NCBI GenBank assembly: GCA_016213265.1
Contig: JACRBA010000071.1
Coordinates: 1 to 64,000 of the forward strand
Origin: Burkholderiales bacterium
Lineage (GTDB): Bacteria; Pseudomonadota; Gammaproteobacteria; Burkholderiales; Burkholderiaceae_C
DNA length: 64,000 nucleotides
Direction of reading: 5' to 3'
Part shown: positions 48,483 to 58,082 of the stretch, piece by piece
How positions within the stretch are numbered: the stretch's first letter is position 1
How the letters are laid out: the number at the start of each line of letters is the position of its first letter
Translations under genes and position numbers: made by a program
Notes under the pieces: generated by a model
What the model was told of the DNA's origin: nothing
Seen by the model: the letters and a program-made list of their open reading frames with translations, nothing else
The model's database searches: none

Positions 48483-49529
48483 TCACGCCGGCCCGGCCAG
48501 CAGCCTGGCCACCGGCGCGGGCAGGCCATGGTCGGGCAGGCTCGCCGCGTCCACCCAGCGCCCCTCGGGCCAGCGCGCACCCGGCAGGGCCTGCGCGTCG
48601 GCACCAGGCGGCAGCGCCCAGCGCACCGGCTCCAGGTGCAGGTCCCGGTGCGTCAGCACATGGGTGAAGCCCGGCAGCCAATCGGCCTGCCCCGGCCAGC
48701 CGGCCAGCGCCTCGGCCAGGGCCTCGGGGGTGTCGAACTCGGGCAGCGACCACAGGCCCGCCCAGATGCCGGTGGCGGGACGCCGCACCAGCCACACGCG
48801 GCCCGCTTGCACGAGCCACAGCAGCACCACCCCCTGCGCGCTGCGCCGCAGCCGGCGCGTCTTCACCGGGTAGGCCTCGGGCCGGCCTTCGGCGCGGGCC
48901 AGGCAGGTGTCGGCCAGCGGGCAGGCCTCGCAACGCGGCGCGCTGCGCGTGCACACCGTGGCGCCCAGGTCCATCAGGCCCTGGGTGTAGGCCGGCATGT
49001 CCTCACCCTCGGGCGGCAGCAGCGATTCCGCCCGCGCCCACAGCGCGCGTTCGTGCCGCGCCACCGAGAGATCGTCGGCCACCGCGAAGGCGCGGCCGAG
49101 CACCCGCTTGACGTTGCCGTCCAGGATGGCGGCGCGCTCACCCGCGCAGAAGGCGGCGATGGCCGCGGCCGTGGAGCGGCCGATGCCCGGCAGCGTGGCC
49201 AGCACCTCGGCGCGGGTGGGGAACACCCCGCCGTGTTCGGCCACCACCACCTGCGCGCAGCGGTGCAGGTGGCGTGCCCGGCTGTAGTAGCCCAGCCCCG
49301 CCCACAGCGCGAGCACCTCGTCCAGCGGGGCGGCGGCGAGCGCCGCCCCGGTGTCGAAGCGCTGCAGGAAACGCTCGTAGTAGGCGAGCACGGTGCTCAC
49401 CTGCGTCTGCTGCAGCATGATCTCGGACAGCCACACGCGGTACGGGTCGCGCGTGCGCTGCCACGGCAGGGCATGCCGGCCATGCCGGCGCTGCCAGGCG
49501 ACGACGCGCCCGGCGAAGCCGGCCGTCAC
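48483..49529 (-). CDS. mutY: A/G-specific adenine glycosylase MutY
   Basis: Predicted 348 aa. It removes A mispaired with 8-oxo-G. Visible: PWQ, the catalytic Glu in SEIMLQQTQVSTV, helix-hairpin-helix LPGIGRSTAAAI, catalytic Asp in AILDGNVKRVL, the 4Fe-4S motif C-x6-C-x2-C-x5-C (CTRSAPRCEACPLADTC) and a C-terminal NUDIX-like domain for 8-oxo-G recognition. It starts with GTG 49529, which overlaps the stop of the dynamin-like gene (GTGA). Confidence 0.96.
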   Translation of the reverse strand: MTAGFAGRVVAWQRRHGRHALPWQRTRDPYRVWLSEIMLQQTQVSTVLAYYERFLQRFDTGAALAAAPLDEVLALWAGLGYYSRARHLHRCAQVVVAEHGGVFPTRAEVLATLPGIGRSTAAAIAAFCAGERAAILDGNVKRVLGRAFAVADDLSVARHERALWARAESLLPPEGEDMPAYTQGLMDLGATVCTRSAPRCEACPLADTCLARAEGRPEAYPVKTRRLRRSAQGVVLLWLVQAGRVWLVRRPATGIWAGLWSLPEFDTPEALAEALAGWPGQADWLPGFTHVLTHRDLHLEPVRWALPPGADAQALPGARWPEGRWVDAASLPDHGLPAPVARLLAGPA

Positions 49530-51571
49530 GGAAGAACCAGGTCCGTGCCGCCCGCCAGCAGCGAGACGGTGCCGGCTTCGGTGTCCACCGCGTCGCGCAG
49601 CAGGCTTTCGGTGGCCGGCCCGCGCTGGGCCAGCTGGTGCAGCTCGTTGGCCTGGGCGTAGGCCTGCTCGATCACCTCCATGAGGCGCGCGTCCTGCTGT
49701 TCCACCTCGGCCAGGCGGTGCTCGAGCTCACCGGTGGCCTGCTGGATGCGCTCCAGCGCCTCGCGGCGCCGCTTGAAGCCGCGCCGGCGGTCCTTGAACT
49801 GGCCGTCGATCTGCTGCGAGGCCATCTGGTTCCAGGATTCGACCTCGGCCGACGCGTTCTCGAAGATCACGCGCAGCTTGCTCATGAGCATGCGCTGGAA
49901 CTGGTCGTTGAACGCCGGGCCATTCATGCGGATCGAGCGGGTCACGCTGAAGTAGCGGCCGTAGCCCTTCTCGATGAGCTGCAGCTCTTCGCGGAAGGGC
50001 GCCAGGTCGGGCGGAGGCGTCAGCGCCAGCGTGAAGCCGAACTCGGCGTTGAGCTGCTTGAAGGTGGCCTGCAGCATCTGGTCGATCTCGGCGCACTGGT
50101 GCGCGGCACGGTCCACCTGGGCCAGCAGGCCCTGGCACAGCGCCTCGAAGGCGGAGCGCGCCTTCAGGTTGAACCAGCTGTTGCCCAGGCTGGCCTGCAG
50201 GCTGGCCACCGCCTCGCGCAGGCGGTCGCTCGACAGCGCGTGCAGCGCATCGCGCAGCATGCGCAGGTGCACCGAGCGCAGTGCCGTGAGACGCGAGGCG
50301 CAGCGCTCGAACTCCTCCGTGTCGGCCTGCACGCGCACCAGCATCTGGGCCACGCGGCTGCCGCTCTTGCCGCGCAGGCTGCGCAGCTCGAGCATCTGCT
50401 CGGCATTGCCGCGCCGCTGGTCGCGCAGGCGGCGCGTGGCGTGCTCGATCATCGATTGCACACCGCTGATCACGGTGCGCGAGAGCACCTGCTGGCGCTG
50501 CGGCAGCAGGTCGGCGTTGAGTGCCGCTTCCAGCGCGGGCAGCCGGCTGGCGGCCAGCCCGGCTTCGTCACCGGCCAGCCGGGCAGCCAGGGCCTGGCGC
50601 GCCGAGACCGGGAACACCCGCCCGCGCGGAATGCCCAGCGTGGCCGCCGTGTCGGCGCACTGGCGCTCGACCGCGCGCTCGCGCTCGGCCGGCGTGGCCA
50701 GCGGGTCGGCCAGGGTGTCCACCTTGTTGAGCACCACGAAGCTGGCCAGGCCCTGGCCGCCGAGGTGGTCGTTCCAGATGTCGAGATCGGAGCGCGTCAC
50801 GCCCGTGTCGGCCCCCAGCACGAACAGGGCCGCATGGGCGCTGGGCAGCAGGCCCAGCGTGAGCTCGGGCTCGGTGCCGATGGCGTTCAGGCCCGGGGTG
50901 TCCACCACCACCAGGCCGCGCTGCAGCAGCGGGTGCGGGTAGTTGATGATGGCGTGGCGCCAGGCCGGCACCTCCACGCGGCCGTCGGCCTGGAGCGGCG
51001 GGTTGTCGGAGGGCGACTGGTCGGACCACAGGCCCAGCGTGCGCGCTTCGTCCACGGTCACCAGCCGCGTGGCCGTCACCTCGTTGAGCGAGCGGGCCAG
51101 GCCCTCGGTGTCGCTCGGGTCCAGCGTCAGGCGCTTCCAGCGGTCGCGCTGGGCGCGCCACTCCACCAGCGAGGCGGCCTCGCGCCGGGTCTCGATGGGC
51201 AGCAGGTCGAGGGTGGGCAGCTCGCGGTCGTCCCAGCACAGCTCCACCGGGCACATGGTGGTGCGGCCGGGCGTGGCCGGCAGCACACGGCGGCCGGCGT
51301 CGGCGAAGAAGATGGCGTTGATCAGCTCGCTCTTGCCGCGCGAGAACTCGGCCACGAAGGCGATCACCAGCTTGTCGCTGGCCAGTCGCTGGCGCAGCGA
51401 CTGCGAGGCCGACTGGGCCGCCGGATCGAGCAGGTCGGCGTCCAGCAGGTAGCGCTCGAGCAGGGCGAGGTCGCGCTCCATCGCCAGGCGCCAGTCCGCC
51501 AGGGCATCCAGGCCCGGCGCGAGGAAGGGCTGCATCGCGAGCTGCTGTTCGGCCACGGAGGAAATGGGCAT
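49526..51571 (-). CDS. Dynamin-family GTPase
   Basis: Predicted 681 aa. The GTPase domain has G1 AEFSRGKSELINAI, G2 TTMCPVEL, G3 VVDTPGLNAIG and G4 VVLNKVDTL; long helical stalk segments follow (about 390-660). No transmembrane segment is visible, though the helices near 540-600 could touch membranes. Bacterial dynamin-like proteins act in membrane protection or remodelling. The start is uncertain: ATG 51571 is used, but the frame is open to 51670. It is translationally coupled to mutY and lies 119 bases behind mutM. Confidence 0.88.
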   Translation of the reverse strand: MPISSVAEQQLAMQPFLAPGLDALADWRLAMERDLALLERYLLDADLLDPAAQSASQSLRQRLASDKLVIAFVAEFSRGKSELINAIFFADAGRRVLPATPGRTTMCPVELCWDDRELPTLDLLPIETRREAASLVEWRAQRDRWKRLTLDPSDTEGLARSLNEVTATRLVTVDEARTLGLWSDQSPSDNPPLQADGRVEVPAWRHAIINYPHPLLQRGLVVVDTPGLNAIGTEPELTLGLLPSAHAALFVLGADTGVTRSDLDIWNDHLGGQGLASFVVLNKVDTLADPLATPAERERAVERQCADTAATLGIPRGRVFPVSARQALAARLAGDEAGLAASRLPALEAALNADLLPQRQQVLSRTVISGVQSMIEHATRRLRDQRRGNAEQMLELRSLRGKSGSRVAQMLVRVQADTEEFERCASRLTALRSVHLRMLRDALHALSSDRLREAVASLQASLGNSWFNLKARSAFEALCQGLLAQVDRAAHQCAEIDQMLQATFKQLNAEFGFTLALTPPPDLAPFREELQLIEKGYGRYFSVTRSIRMNGPAFNDQFQRMLMSKLRVIFENASAEVESWNQMASQQIDGQFKDRRRGFKRRREALERIQQATGELEHRLAEVEQQDARLMEVIEQAYAQANELHQLAQRGPATESLLRDAVDTEAGTVSLLAGGTDLVLP

Positions 51572-51690
51572 GTCGGCGTCAAAGGGCACGTGGCACGGCG
51601 CCCGCTCGCGCAGCGGCGGACGCCCCGCACCGGCGTGCGAGAAAAGGGTGGGAAATCCTAGCAAAGGCACCCGGCGCGCTGCGCCGGCGT

Positions 51691-52542
51691 TCAGCGACGC
51701 TGGCAGCCAGGGCAGAAATATGTCGCACGCTGGCCCTGCATGATCCGGCGGATGGTGCCGCCGCAGCGTGCGCAGGCCTCGCCTTCACGGCCGTAGACGC
51801 GCCGTTGGCCCTGGTACTGTCCCACCTCGCCGTGGGCGTTGCGGAAGTCGCGCAAGGTGGAGCCGCCGGCCTCGATGGCCTCGCCCAGCACCTGCCGCAG
51901 GGCGCCGTGCAGGCGGGCGGCTCGCACCGGGCCGATGCGTGCGCAGGGCGTGCGCGGGTCGATGCCGGCCTCCCACAGCGCATCGCTGGCGTAGATGTTG
52001 CCCGCGCCCACCACCAGCTCGCCCGACAGCAGCACCGGCTTGATGGGCGCGCGCCGCCCTCGCAGCCGGGCTGCCAGGTCCGCGGCTGTCCAGGCGGGGT
52101 CGAACGGCTCGGGGCCGAGCCCGGCGAGCATGCGGCTGGCCGGCAGGGCCTGGGTCCCCGGCGCCCACACCACGGCGCCGAACCGGCGCGGGTCGGTCAG
52201 GCGCAGCACACCGGCGTCGGTGAGCAGGTCGGCGTGGTCGTGCGGGCCCGGCTCGGGAGCGGGCCGATCGTGCGGCCACCAGGCCAGCGAGCCGGACATG
52301 CCCAGGTGCCACAGCAGCACGCCGGGGGCCGCTTCGGGCGCGCTGCCGGGCAGCGCCATCAGCGGCAGCAGCAGGTACTTGCCGCGCCGGTCCACCGCGC
52401 CCACCTGCAGGCCCGCCAGGCGGGCGGGTTCCACGCCGAGCGGCCAGCGCAGCGGCTTGCCCAGCCGCAGGCCCCGCACACGTGCGCCCTCGATCGCGCC
52501 CACACTGCGGCGCGTGACCTCCACCTCGGGCAGTTCCGGCAT
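51691..52542 (-). CDS. mutM: Formamidopyrimidine-DNA glycosylase MutM (Fpg)
   Basis: Predicted 283 aa. N-terminal [12 protein letters not shown] gives the catalytic Pro2 and Glu3; H2TH region [21 protein letters not shown]-terminal zinc finger CARCGGTI...CPGCQ. It removes oxidised purines such as 8-oxo-G and nicks the abasic site. The stretch before VVGAGN reads SGE where MDQ or MDN is usual, a mild variation. ATG 52542 is the only sensible start, as Pro2 must be exposed. Confidence 0.96.
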   Translation of the reverse strand: MPELPEVEVTRRSVGAIEGARVRGLRLGKPLRWPLGVEPARLAGLQVGAVDRRGKYLLLPLMALPGSAPEAAPGVLLWHLGMSGSLAWWPHDRPAPEPGPHDHADLLTDAGVLRLTDPRRFGAVVWAPGTQALPASRMLAGLGPEPFDPAWTAADLAARLRGRRAPIKPVLLSGELVVGAGNIYASDALWEAGIDPRTPCARIGPVRAARLHGALRQVLGEAIEAGGSTLRDFRNAHGEVGQYQGQRRVYGREGEACARCGGTIRRIMQGQRATYFCPGCQRR

Positions 52543-52633
52543 GGGGGAATTATCCCGGCGCCCCGGGGTCACAGCTCGGTCAGGGGGCGGACGACCCGCT
52601 CCTAGAATCGTCGGATCTGCCTGCAAGGACCCC

Positions 52634-54460
52634 ATGCCCGCCACGCCCGCCCACGCGCTGACGCGCCGCCCTGCCCCGCTGCGTCTCCTGGCTGCGGCCG
52701 CCGTGCTGGCCTGTGCCGGCGGCCTGCATGCCCAGCCTGCCGCGGCGCCTGCCCCTGAGGCAGGCGCCAGCGCGCCGGTGCGCAATTCCGCGCTCGATGC
52801 GGCGCTGTTCGAGACGCTGCTGGAGGCCGAGCTGAAGGCCCAGGGCGGTGACCTCGGCGACGCCTACGGCGACATGCTCTCGGCCGCACGCCGCAGCCGC
52901 GACGAGCAGCTCTTCCAGCGCGCGGTCGAGCTGGCGGTGGCGGCCCGCTCGGGCGACCGCGCGCTCGCCACCGTGCGCGCCTGGCGGGCCACCCTGCCCG
53001 AATCCGTGGCCGCGGTGCAGATGCAGCTGCAGCTGCTGGCGGCGCTGGACCGCCCGGCCGACGTGGCCGAGCCGCTGCGCACACTGATCGAGCGCCAGCC
53101 AGCCACCGACCGTGGCGCCACCATCGCCGCCGTGCCGCGCTTCCTCGGCGCCTTCGCCGACAAGCCGCGCGCGCTGGCCGCGGCGGAGCAGGCGCTGGCC
53201 CCGTACGTGAATGTCGGGCCCACCCGCACCGCGGCGCGCACCGCCCTTGCCCGGCTGTCGCTGGCGGCGGACCAGCCCGGCAAGGCGCTGGACCATGCGC
53301 GCCGGGCGCTCGCCGAAGACCCGGCGGCCCCGGGACCGGTGCTGGTGGCCCTGGAGCTGATGCCCAAGGAGCCGGCCGCCGAGACCCTGGTGCAGGGTTA
53401 CCTGGCGCAGCGCGAGGCGCTCACCGTGGTGCGCCTGGCCTATGCCCGCGCGCTCGACCAGCAGCAGCGCATCGGCGAAGCCGCCGATGAACTGCGCCAG
53501 GTGCTGAAGGTGCAGCCCGAGCAGCCCGGCGCGTGGCTGACGCTCGGCGCCTACCTGGTGGACCTGCGCGAGAACGACGAGGCCATCGCCGCCCTGGAGC
53601 ATGTGCTGTCGGCCGCCGCCGCGGCCGGCGCCGATGCCGACGACGCGAACGACGCGTCGCCCAACGGCGCCCGCGCGCCGAAAGACCCGCACGCCACCGC
53701 CGACCTGGCCGTGCTGCTCATGGCGCAGGCGCACGAGCAGAAGGGTGACCTGCGCGCCGCCGAGGCCTGGCTCGACCGCATTCCCGCCGAGCGGGTGGAC
53801 ATGTCGGTGCTGGTGCGCCGCGCCAGCGTGTGGGCCGCCCAGGGACGCATGGACCAGGCCCGTGCCCTCGTGCGCGAGGGGGCCGTGCGCGAGGAGCCGG
53901 AGCCGCGCACCCGCCTGCTCGCCGAGGCCCAGGTGCTGCGCGACCGCGGCCAATGGGCGCCCGCCTACGAGCTGCTGCTCGGCGGCCTGCGCCAGAGCCC
54001 GGACGACACCACGCTCATGTACGAGCTCGCCATGGTGGCCGAGCGGCTCGCCCGCTTCGACGACATGGAGGCGCTGCTGCGCCGGGTGATGGCGCTCAAG
54101 CCCGACGACCACCACGCGCACAACGCCCTGGGCTACTCGCTGGCGGACCGCGGCCTGCGCCTGTCCGAGGCGCTGTCGCTGGTGCAGCAGGCCGCGCGGC
54201 TGGCCCCGCACGACCCTTTCATCCTCGACAGCCTGGGCTGGGTGCAGTTCCGCCTGGGTCGGCCCGAGGAGGCGGTGGCGCTGCTGCGCCGCTCGCACCG
54301 CGCGCGGCCCCACGTCGAGGTGGCCGCCCACCTGGGCGAGGTGCTCTGGGCGCTGGGCCGGCGCGACGAAGCCCTGCAGGTGTGGCGCGACGGCCGGCGC
54401 CGCGAGGCGGGCAACGAGGTGCTGCGCGAGACCCTGCAGCGCCTGCAGGTCAGCCTGTGA
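52634..54460 (+). CDS. Tetratricopeptide-repeat protein, exported
   Basis: Predicted 608 aa. Signal peptide of about 34 residues ([10 protein letters not shown]). The rest is helical with TPR-like pairs: [56 protein letters not shown] and the last [21 protein letters not shown]. It is probably a periplasmic or outer-membrane scaffold. AAGGA is 4 bases before ATG 52634. The stop overlaps the GTG of lolB (GTGA), and this arrangement is usual in Comamonadaceae. Confidence 0.92.
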   Translation: MPATPAHALTRRPAPLRLLAAAAVLACAGGLHAQPAAAPAPEAGASAPVRNSALDAALFETLLEAELKAQGGDLGDAYGDMLSAARRSRDEQLFQRAVELAVAARSGDRALATVRAWRATLPESVAAVQMQLQLLAALDRPADVAEPLRTLIERQPATDRGATIAAVPRFLGAFADKPRALAAAEQALAPYVNVGPTRTAARTALARLSLAADQPGKALDHARRALAEDPAAPGPVLVALELMPKEPAAETLVQGYLAQREALTVVRLAYARALDQQQRIGEAADELRQVLKVQPEQPGAWLTLGAYLVDLRENDEAIAALEHVLSAAAAAGADADDANDASPNGARAPKDPHATADLAVLLMAQAHEQKGDLRAAEAWLDRIPAERVDMSVLVRRASVWAAQGRMDQARALVREGAVREEPEPRTRLLAEAQVLRDRGQWAPAYELLLGGLRQSPDDTTLMYELAMVAERLARFDDMEALLRRVMALKPDDHHAHNALGYSLADRGLRLSEALSLVQQAARLAPHDPFILDSLGWVQFRLGRPEEAVALLRRSHRARPHVEVAAHLGEVLWALGRRDEALQVWRDGRRREAGNEVLRETLQRLQVSL

Positions 54461-55008
54461 CGGGACCGACCCGCCGTGGTGGGTACGCGCGCCGGGCGGC
54501 CGGCCTGGCGCTGTGCCTGGTGATGGCGGGCTGCGCCACGGCGCCGCCTGCGCCCACGCCGGACGGCGCCCTGCGGGCCGGTCGGCTGGTGGTGAGGGTC
54601 GACCAGGGGGAGCAGGGCACGCGCAGCCACAGCGCGGCCTTCGAGCTGCAGGGTGACGAGGCCGCGGGCCGCCTGCGGCTGCTGGGGCCGCTGGGCACGC
54701 AGGTGGCGCTGGCCGAATGGGGCCCACAGGGCGTGCAGCTGGACGATGGCCAGGGCCGGCGGCGCTTCCCGGACCTGACCACGCTGGCACGCGAGGCGCT
54801 GGGCGAGCCGCTGCCCCTGGGCGCGCTGCTGCACTGGCTGGCCGGTCGGCCCTGGCCCGGGGCGCCGCACGAGGCCACGGCACAGGGCTTCGTGCAGCTC
54901 GGCTGGTCGGTGGATCTGAGCCGCTGGGCGGAGGCGGCCACCCTGCAGGCCGAACGCCTGGACCCGCCCGGCGTGAGCGTGCGGGCCCGGCTCGACAGCG
55001 CCCCTTGA
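54457..55008 (+). CDS. lolB: Outer-membrane lipoprotein receptor LolB
   Basis: Predicted 183 aa. The lipobox LVMAGCAT puts the lipid-modified Cys at about residue 26. The short beta-rich body with SHSAAFELQGDEAAGRLRLLGPLGTQVA and LPLGALLHWLAGRP matches LolB, which takes lipoproteins from LolA and inserts them in the outer membrane. Start GTG 54457 overlaps the TPR gene stop. The gene order lolB-ispE-tRNA-prs supports the call. Confidence 0.92.
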   Translation: MTGPTRRGGYARRAAGLALCLVMAGCATAPPAPTPDGALRAGRLVVRVDQGEQGTRSHSAAFELQGDEAAGRLRLLGPLGTQVALAEWGPQGVQLDDGQGRRRFPDLTTLAREALGEPLPLGALLHWLAGRPWPGAPHEATAQGFVQLGWSVDLSRWAEAATLQAERLDPPGVSVRARLDSAP

Positions 55009-55070
55009 ACCCGGCGCGCCATGACCCGCGCGCGACTGTCACTTCGCTGCCCCTCGTCCCCGCCTGCCCC

Positions 55071-55970
55071 ATGCCCATCGCTGCCCTCTACGACCTGCCC
55101 GCCCCCGCCAAGCTGAACCTCTTCCTGCACGTGGTGGGCCGGCGCGACGACGGCTACCACCTGCTGCAGTCGGTGTTCACGCTCATCGACTGGGCCGACA
55201 CGCTGCACCTGGAGCGCCGCACCGACGGCCGCCTGCACCGGCACGACCTGGGCCCCGCGCTGCCCGAGGACGACCTGTGCCTGCGTGCCGCCCGGCGCCT
55301 GCAGGCGGCCAGCGGCTGCCGCCTCGGCGTCGACATCCACATCGACAAGCAGGTGCCATGGGGCGCAGGGCTGGGCGGCGGCAGCTCGGACGCGGCCACC
55401 GTGCTGCTCGGCCTGAACCGCCTCTGGAGCCTGCACTGGCCGCGCGAGCGCCTGCTCGCCCTGGCCCTGGAGCTGGGCGCCGACGTGCCCTTCTTCGTCG
55501 GCGGCCACACCGCCTGGGTGGAGGGCATCGGCGAACGCCTCACGCCCATCACCCTGCCCGTGCCCCCCTCGCGCCAGCACTACGCCGTGGTCAAGCCCGC
55601 GGCGGCATTGCCCACCGCGCAGATTTTTTCGAGCCCCCTGCTGACAAGGGACACGAACGCTGCTACAGTAGTGGGCTTTCTCGCAGACGCCAGCGCAGCT
55701 CAGGCTGCGGAGCGAACCGGGTACCCCGGCCGCAACGACCTGCAGGCAGCCGCCGAGGCCTTGTGCCCGGAGGTCGCCACAGTGGCGCGGTGGCTGGAAG
55801 CCCGCTTCGGCAACAGCCGGATGACCGGCTCAGGCAGTGCGGTGTTTGCGAGAGCCGGCACAGGCGACCAACCTGTGGCGACCATGCCCGAAGGCGGTTT
55901 GCCTGAAGGCTGGGTCGGTCGAATGTGCCGTGGCCTGGATCAGCACCCGCTCGTCGGGTGGCCGGGCTGA
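55071..55970 (+). CDS. ispE: 4-diphosphocytidyl-2-C-methyl-D-erythritol kinase
   Basis: Predicted 299 aa, GHMP kinase family. Catalytic Lys14 (APAKLNLFLHV), ATP loop PWGAGLGGGSSDAA (96-109) and C-terminal MTGSGSAVFA. It phosphorylates CDP-methylerythritol in the non-mevalonate isoprenoid pathway. Codon use becomes less GC-biased after about base 55600. ATG 55071 lies 62 bases after lolB. Confidence 0.96.
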   Translation: MPIAALYDLPAPAKLNLFLHVVGRRDDGYHLLQSVFTLIDWADTLHLERRTDGRLHRHDLGPALPEDDLCLRAARRLQAASGCRLGVDIHIDKQVPWGAGLGGGSSDAATVLLGLNRLWSLHWPRERLLALALELGADVPFFVGGHTAWVEGIGERLTPITLPVPPSRQHYAVVKPAAALPTAQIFSSPLLTRDTNAATVVGFLADASAAQAAERTGYPGRNDLQAAAEALCPEVATVARWLEARFGNSRMTGSGSAVFARAGTGDQPVATMPEGGLPEGWVGRMCRGLDQHPLVGWPG

Positions 55971-56009
55971 AAGGTTTCAAGGGCGTGGCCGTCAGGCCGG
56001 GTCCTGTGT

Positions 56010-56086
56010 AGGGGAGTCGCCAAGTTGGTTAAGGCATCGGATTTTGATTCCGACATGCGAGGGTTCGAGTCCTTCCTCCCCTGCCA
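56010..56086 (+). tRNA. tRNA-Gln (TTG anticodon)
   Basis: 77 bases including CCA. Acceptor AGGGGAG/CTCCCCT, D-arm GCCAAGTTGGTTAAGGC, anticodon arm TCGGATTTTGATTCCGA with TTG, T-arm GAGGG-TTCGAGT-CCTTC. The position between ispE and prs is the usual one in Burkholderiales. Confidence 0.96.
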
Positions 56087-56196
56087 AATTCTTCACATCA
56101 CGACGGCGCGCTGCTGACCACCAGGCAATGCGCCGTTGTCGTCTGTAGCGCGCCCTTTCTCTCCCCCGCCCCCCGTTGCCTTCCCGGAGTTCCCCC

Positions 56197-57159
56197 GTGC
56201 TGTTCAACACCGTGCTCTTCACCGGCAACGCGAACCCGGTGCTGGCCCAGGAAATCGCCACCCACCTGGGCACCGAGCTCGGCAAGGCGTCCGTCGGCCG
56301 CTTCTCCGATGGCGAAGTCACGGTGGAGATCCAGCAGAACGTCCGCGCCCGTGACGTCTTCGTGGTGCAGCCCACCTGCGCGCCCACGAACGAGAACCTC
56401 ATGGAGCTGCTGATCATGGCCGATGCGTTGAAGCGCGCCAGCGCGCGCCGCATCACCGCCGTGATCCCCTACTTCGGCTACGCGCGCCAGGACCGCCGCC
56501 CGCGCTCCACCCGCGTGCCCATCTCGGCCAAGGTCGTGGCCAACCTGCTGGAGACCGTGGGCGTCGAGCGCGTGCTCACCATGGACCTGCACGCCGACCA
56601 GATCCAGGGCTTCTTCGACATCCCGGTCGACAACATCTACGCGTCGCCCGTGCTGCTGACCGACCTGAAGGCCAAGGCCTACCCCGATCTGGTGGTGGTG
56701 AGCCCCGATGTCGGCGGCGTGGTGCGCGCCCGCGCGCTGGCCAAGCAGCTGGGTTGCGACCTGGCCATCATCGACAAGCGCCGTCCGCGCGCCAACGTCT
56801 CGGAAGTGATGCACGTCATCGGCGAGATCGAAGGCCGCAACTGCGTGATCATGGACGACATGATCGACACCGCCGGCACGCTGGTGAAGGCCGCCGAGGT
56901 GCTCAAGGAGCGCGGTGCCAAGAGCGTGTACGCCTACTGCACCCACGCGGTGTTCTCGGGCCCGGCCATCGAGCGCATCAAGTCGTCCCACCTCGACGAG
57001 GTGGTGATCACCAACACCATCCCGCTGTCCGAGGCGGGCCGTGGCTGCTCGAAGATCCGCCAGCTGTCGGTGGCCTTCCTGTTCGCCGAGACCATCCGCC
57101 GCATCTCCGACGGGGAATCCGTCACCTCGATGTTCGCGGAGCAGAACAACAACTTCTGA
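56197..57159 (+). CDS. prs: Ribose-phosphate pyrophosphokinase (PRPP synthetase)
   Basis: Predicted 320 aa. [41 protein letters not shown] (ATP), [16 protein letters not shown] and the PRPP loop [13 protein letters not shown] are all present. It makes PRPP for nucleotide, His and Trp synthesis. The start is GTG 56197 with CGGAG 8 bases upstream; a TTG at 56176 would add seven non-conserved residues. An intrinsic terminator follows directly. Confidence 0.96.
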   Translation: MLFNTVLFTGNANPVLAQEIATHLGTELGKASVGRFSDGEVTVEIQQNVRARDVFVVQPTCAPTNENLMELLIMADALKRASARRITAVIPYFGYARQDRRPRSTRVPISAKVVANLLETVGVERVLTMDLHADQIQGFFDIPVDNIYASPVLLTDLKAKAYPDLVVVSPDVGGVVRARALAKQLGCDLAIIDKRRPRANVSEVMHVIGEIEGRNCVIMDDMIDTAGTLVKAAEVLKERGAKSVYAYCTHAVFSGPAIERIKSSHLDEVVITNTIPLSEAGRGCSKIRQLSVAFLFAETIRRISDGESVTSMFAEQNNNF

Positions 57160-57160
57160 G

Positions 57161-57185
57161 GCCCGCCGCAAGGCGGGCTTCTTTC
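57161..57185 (+). terminator. Intrinsic terminator after prs
   Basis: GCCCGCC-GCAA-GGCGGGC followed by TTCTTTC, starting two bases after the prs stop. Confidence 0.88.
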
Positions 57186-57267
57186 GCCGGGCGGCCGTCT
57201 GTCGACGCTGCCCATTCACCTGAGGGGCGCATCTGGTCGCGGACGCCCCGACTCATTGGAGAGTGTC

Positions 57268-57894
57268 ATGGAATTCGTCGCTTTCGAGCGCAAGCTGCAG
57301 GGGACCGGAGCGAGCCGCCGCCTGCGCAACACGGGCAAGGTGCCCGGCATCGTCTTCGGGGCCGGCGAGCCCGCGATGATCGAGCTGGACCACAACGCGC
57401 TGTACTTCGCCCTCAAGAAGGAAGCCTTCCACTCGTCCATCCTCGAGATGGAACTGAACGGCGCCAAGCAGAAGGTGCTGCTGCGTGACTTCCAGATGCA
57501 CCCCTGGAAGCAGCAGGTGCTGCACGTGGACTTCCAGCGCGTGGACGAGACCACCCGCCTGCGCAAGAAGGTGCCGCTGCACTTCTCCGGCGAAGAAAAC
57601 TCCGTCGCCGTGAAGACCGACAAGTGCCTGGTCAGCCACGTGGCCACCGAGATCGAGATCGAGTGCCTGGCCGTGGAACTGCCCGAGTTCATCGCGGTGG
57701 ACCTGACCGGTCTGGTCAAGGGCAAGAGCCTGCACGTCTCTGACCTGCAGCTGCCCGCCGGCATCAAGGCCGTGAAGCACGGCAACCTGAACCCGGTGGT
57801 CGTGGCCGTCACCGAGCCGAAGCCGGAGGAAGAAGTCGTCGCCGCGCCGGCCCCGGCCGCCGACGACAAGAAGGGCAAGAAGGGCAAGAAGTAA
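57268..57894 (+). CDS. rplY: 50S ribosomal protein L25/general stress protein Ctc
   Basis: Predicted 208 aa, the long two-domain form (L25 plus the TL5-like C-terminal domain). [31 protein letters not shown] and the second domain [17 protein letters not shown] fit. It binds 5S rRNA. The C-terminus is a basic KKGKKGKK tail. GGAG is 5 bases before ATG 57268; an in-frame upstream ATG at 57256 is ignored. Confidence 0.96.
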   Translation: MEFVAFERKLQGTGASRRLRNTGKVPGIVFGAGEPAMIELDHNALYFALKKEAFHSSILEMELNGAKQKVLLRDFQMHPWKQQVLHVDFQRVDETTRLRKKVPLHFSGEENSVAVKTDKCLVSHVATEIEIECLAVELPEFIAVDLTGLVKGKSLHVSDLQLPAGIKAVKHGNLNPVVVAVTEPKPEEEVVAAPAPAADDKKGKKGKK

Positions 57895-57916
57895 TCTTCG
57901 CCTGCCCGGCCCCACG

Positions 57917-57946
57917 AACCCCGCCACCCGGCGGGGTTTGTCGTTT
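57917..57946 (+). terminator. Intrinsic terminator after rplY
   Basis: AACCCCGCC-ACCC-GGCGGGGTT followed by TGTCGTTT, 22 bases after the stop. Confidence 0.85.
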
Positions 57947-58082
57947 CTGGGGACCGTGCGGCCTCGCCTGTTGCGTCTGGTCGCACATTGGGGGGACATG
58001 CCCCACGGGCTGGGGATGCTCGGCCACACGGGCGCCACGCATGCTGGCGCGCCTGTCACCATCCCCACTGAGGAGACTGCCC

